Of a DNA stretch of 64,000 bases, positions 61,245 to 64,000 are shown one piece after another; within the stretch, counting starts at the first letter, position 1; every line of letters starts with the position of its first letter. The notes beneath the pieces are model-generated. The model was given only the letters and a program-made list of their open reading frames with translations. It did not search any database and was not told where the DNA came from. The translations under genes and the position numbers were made by a program. Source of the DNA: JAPLSN01 sp964482955 (lineage in GTDB: Bacteria > Spirochaetota > Spirochaetia > Treponematales > UBA12059). The DNA is taken from positions 1-64,000 of the forward strand of contig CAYZZW010000010.1 of NCBI GenBank assembly GCA_964482955.1. The letters are read 5' to 3'.

Positions 61245-64000
61245 CCGAAGCGATGGGCGGACGGATCCGCGTGCCGATCGAAGTCCGCTTGCCGCGCGCC
61301 GATGGCGGGGCGGGGACTCCGCGCGACGCCGTAGTGTCGGTCGACGACGCGGTCGGAGCCGTCGGCCGACTCGTGGTCCTCGGGCGCGATTTCGGCGCCG
61401 TGCGCGTCGAGCGCGCCGACTCGGGCTCCCTGGTACTCCGCCGCACTGAAGCCGCGGCCGCCCCGCCGACCCTGCCGCTCGCCTGCGTCGCCGGCGAAGC
61501 CTTCGTGGACGCCTCGAAGCCGGAACTCCTTTCGGACGGCGCGCTCGTGCCGCTCGACCGGCTGTCGGGCGAGGCGTTCGAGCTCTTCCTCGCGGACACC
61601 GCGCTGTGCGAGTGCGAGATCCTCGACGACGGCGAGCGACTGTTCCTGCGCGCGTGCGCCCTCCACGAACGCGGTCGACGCCGATCGATGGCGCGAACGG
61701 GAACGCCCGCGACCTTTCCGGTGTCGGCGGCGCGCGCCGTCCTCGGCCGCTCCGAACTCGCCGTCGAGGATCTGCTCAAGCTCGAAACGGGCGCCTTGGT
61801 CGAGCTCGACGTCGCGCCCGGCGCTTCCCTCGTTCTGGAGCTGAATGGCGAAGCGCGCTTCGGCGCCCTTCTCGTAGAGGTCGACGGCACGAGAGCCGCC
61901 CGCATCGGAGGATACGTTCGGCGGAGCGATGATGCCCGCGCGGACGGCCAGCCACATGCCGACGGGACGATGACGCGCTCAGGGTCGCCGGATCCCCTGA
62001 CGCCCCGGCCGCCGCAAGCCGGGCTCGAGTTCGACGAAGCCGACTGGCCGGAGCTCGCGCGGCTGCTCTCCGGCGATTGGAAAAAATGGGCGGTCCTCGC
62101 GTTCGGTTCGTTCGCCGCGCCGACGAAAGCCGGCGTGGCGGCCGCCATGAAGCCGGACGCTGCGGCCGAACTCGCGCGAGCCGCCGATCGTCTGTCGTTC
62201 GCGGACGAGGCGGCGGTCGATGCCGTCGCGGATGGCCTGCGGAAAGCGCTTCGCGCGGAACGTGGCCGTGCAGACGGACGCGTGTCTGGGTTCGCGCGGG
62301 CGCGCGAACTCGTCGATTCGATCGGGCTGGAGTACCGGTCCGAACTCGTTTCGCGCTGGAAGAAGCTCGCCGACGAAGCCCTCCGCGCCAAGGATTACCT
62401 CTCCGCCCTCGGACAGGTCGAACGCGCGCTCGCCCTCGACCCGCGCGATGTCGACGGGTTCGCGCGAAAGGGCTCGATCCTGATCGCCATGAGGGACTAC
62501 CGCGGCGCCGCCGACGCGTGCGAAGCCGCGATCGGACTCGATCCCTGGCACGTTCGCGCGCGGCTCGGCCTCGGCGTCGCGTACGCCGCCCTCGGCCGCG
62601 TCGAGGAAGCTCGGACGGCGCTGCTTTTCGCATCCGACCTCGATCCGGGAAATCCCGCGACCTGGCGCGCGTTGGCCGAACTCGAGCGCCGGGACGGTTC
62701 GCCGCGGGCCGCCCGGGAATGCGCCGCCGCCCTCGCGCGTCTGGAAATGCTCGACGTCGCGTTCCTCGATCCGGACAACCTGCCGCTGACGGTCACGGGC
62801 TCCGCGCGACACGCCGTCCTCCGGGCACTCGGTTCGCTCGAGTTGAATCCGCGGAGTTTCGTCGCGTGGACCGGACTCGCGCGGGAGCTCGGCGGGCGGG
62901 GGCTCGCCGCCGAAGCTCGCGCCTGCCTCGATCGCGCGCTCGCGCTGGCGCCGGACTACCCGCCGGCGCGCACCCTGCTCGAAACGTCGGCGTCGGCCGC
63001 CGCGTCGGCGAGCGCGCTCAAGGCAGCCCGCGACGCCCTCGATTCCATCACCGAGTCGGGCGCGCGCGAAGCCCGTTTCGACGTCAATCGCTGGTACCGT
63101 CATCTGTTCGTCGATTACCGGGAACGCGACCCCGGCCGCTTCGATTGCTTGCGGTTTTTCGACGCCGACGCCGCGTTCATCGACCTGTCGATACGCGACA
63201 TCGCCCTCGAGCTGGCGCGCTGCCACGTCGTCGCGCGGCTCCGGGGCTTTCGCGGGCTCCGCGCGCGCGTCGACGCGGCCCCGTGCGGCTTCATGCGTAA
63301 ACTGCTCCGGCTCATGCTCTTCGGCGCGGAGCCAAGTGATTTCGAGCGGGCGGCGCTGTTGCTCCGCGACGGGCTCCTCGCGCAAGCCGACGGCGCGCGC
63401 GACCTGTTCCGCGAACTGCTCGAGCGGCGCGCGCCGGACGGGCGGGCGGGCGGCGCGGGAGACGAAGCGGCGCGACTCCTCGTCGGGGCGAGCGCGTTGC
63501 CCGATCCCGTCAAGGCGGCGTTCTTCGACGCGATCGGCCGGGCGGACTCCGGCGGCGATGATCCTTTCGCGATGTCGGGTATCCCTCCCGCCGCGTCGGC
63601 CGCGGAGCGGCGGAGTCACCTCGACGCCGTCTTCGCGGCGAAGCGGCGCGAACTCGAAGCGTCGTACGACGTCGTCATCAGGGCATACAGGCGCATCCTC
63701 GAAGGGGAGCCCTGGCCTCGCTTCGCCGAGGAGCTTCTCGTGATCGCGGGACTCGTCTTCGACGACGGCTTCCGGGCGGAGCTCGACGCCCTCTCCGCGT
63801 CGATGGCTGAAGAGGTCGAACGGACCGATTCCGGCATCGCTTCCGTACGCGCGTCCGGATTCCCGGGAGCGGGCATCGCGGTTTTCCTTTTCGATACCTC
63901 CTGCCGCGAAAGAATCAGGCTGGATGACCAAGGGCGTTTCCCGCTGCGCGAGCGCGACCTGATCCGGAACGTCATGGGAGGGCAGACGCTCGCGCGAAAG
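61241..64000 (+). CDS. SpoA-domain, FliG-like and TPR protein, C-terminus beyond window edge
   Basis: Third gene, open to the window edge (920 codons, no stop). The stretch at about 160-225 (SELAVEDLLKLETGALVELD, LVLELNGEARFGALLVEVDG) is a good SpoA domain of the FliN/FliM C-terminal type; residues about 80-140 (LSDGALVPLDRLSGEAFELF) look like a second. Residues 268-340 (PELARLLSGDWKKWAVLAFG, EAAVDAVADGLRKAL) have the spacing of a FliG middle domain. TPR-like helices follow (KDYLSALGQVERALALDPRD, AADACEAAIGLDPWHVRARL, about 375-500), then a helical region with no recognised family. ATG overlaps the previous stop (ATGA), so the three genes are one translational unit. Confidence 0.75.
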   Translation, partial: MTEAMGGRIRVPIEVRLPRADGGAGTPRDAVVSVDDAVGAVGRLVVLGRDFGAVRVERADSGSLVLRRTEAAAAPPTLPLACVAGEAFVDASKPELLSDGALVPLDRLSGEAFELFLADTALCECEILDDGERLFLRACALHERGRRRSMARTGTPATFPVSAARAVLGRSELAVEDLLKLETGALVELDVAPGASLVLELNGEARFGALLVEVDGTRAARIGGYVRRSDDARADGQPHADGTMTRSGSPDPLTPRPPQAGLEFDEADWPELARLLSGDWKKWAVLAFGSFAAPTKAGVAAAMKPDAAAELARAADRLSFADEAAVDAVADGLRKALRAERGRADGRVSGFARARELVDSIGLEYRSELVSRWKKLADEALRAKDYLSALGQVERALALDPRDVDGFARKGSILIAMRDYRGAADACEAAIGLDPWHVRARLGLGVAYAALGRVEEARTALLFASDLDPGNPATWRALAELERRDGSPRAARECAAALARLEMLDVAFLDPDNLPLTVTGSARHAVLRALGSLELNPRSFVAWTGLARELGGRGLAAEARACLDRALALAPDYPPARTLLETSASAAASASALKAARDALDSITESGAREARFDVNRWYRHLFVDYRERDPGRFDCLRFFDADAAFIDLSIRDIALELARCHVVARLRGFRGLRARVDAAPCGFMRKLLRLMLFGAEPSDFERAALLLRDGLLAQADGARDLFRELLERRAPDGRAGGAGDEAARLLVGASALPDPVKAAFFDAIGRADSGGDDPFAMSGIPPAASAAERRSHLDAVFAAKRRELEASYDVVIRAYRRILEGEPWPRFAEELLVIAGLVFDDGFRAELDALSASMAEEVERTDSGIASVRASGFPGAGIAVFLFDTSCRERIRLDDQGRFPLRERDLIRNVMGGQTLARK

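Noticed and set aside
53281..64000. Known anti-phage STAND (Avs-type) defence system
   Set aside because: The DUF4062-NTPase-WD40 layout invites this, but there is no nuclease or other obvious effector, no neighbouring defence genes, and the switch-type domains point elsewhere. Kept only as a possibility.

Overview
The window is GC-rich, gene-dense bacterial chromosome from a spirochaete. The taxonomic evidence is direct. A FlaB-type core flagellin starts at the left edge, two adjacent FlaA-type filament-sheath proteins lie at 25977-27521, and a Treponema-type TRAP transporter with a TatT lipoprotein lies at 31857-35774. The genus cannot be resolved. I saw no rRNA, tRNA, CRISPR array or transposase gene.

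Layout. 1-5.6 kb: flaB (partial), an alpha/beta hydrolase, poly(A) polymerase, and a DUF4912/GH57 glucan-enzyme pair. 5.6-12 kb: a YbaK-type deacylase, dihydrolipoyl dehydrogenase, a Cys-rich permease, a SigZ-like sigma factor, a CGNR zinc-finger protein and a secreted hydrolase. 12-15 kb: purA-guaA, the two branches out of IMP, with overlapping reading frames. 15-18.9 kb: an M23 peptidase-like protein and a complete iron/cobalamin-type ABC importer. 18.9-24.5 kb: a lysine 2,3-aminomutase homologue, ArgR, ClpB and TatD. 24.7-31 kb: a cNMP-binding histidine kinase, the flaA operon, a lipoprotein, aldolase and an outer-membrane-like protein. 31-41 kb: a diverged pyrophosphatase, RNase H, the TRAP operon, a heterodimeric ABC exporter and a sigma-54 activator. 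41-53 kb: a triple-GAF kinase, UvrD-type helicase, a SpoIIE-type phosphatase, a phosphodiesterase, small proteins, a WYL regulator and a DDAH-type amidinohydrolase.

The most unusual region is 53281-64000. Three overlapping genes, the last cut by the window edge, encode (1) a DUF4062 - P-loop NTPase - WD40 protein of 1882 residues whose tail resembles the FliM middle domain; (2) a protein with four LSQxEIDxLL motifs, like those at the start of FliM, followed by SpoA-like, FliG-like and FliM-like stretches; (3) a protein with two apparent SpoA (FliN/FliM-type) domains, a FliG-like segment and TPRs. I read this as a candidate undescribed assembly built from flagellar-switch-type modules and run by a STAND-like NTPase. 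The domain calls were made by eye and need profile searches.

Two window-wide patterns also stand out. At least ten genes have a sigma-70-like promoter whose -10 hexamer ends exactly 6-7 nt before the start codon, so their mRNAs should be leaderless. Several gaps between genes carry related AT-richer repeat elements built on CCACGAAGGACACGAAG, often as inverted pairs.
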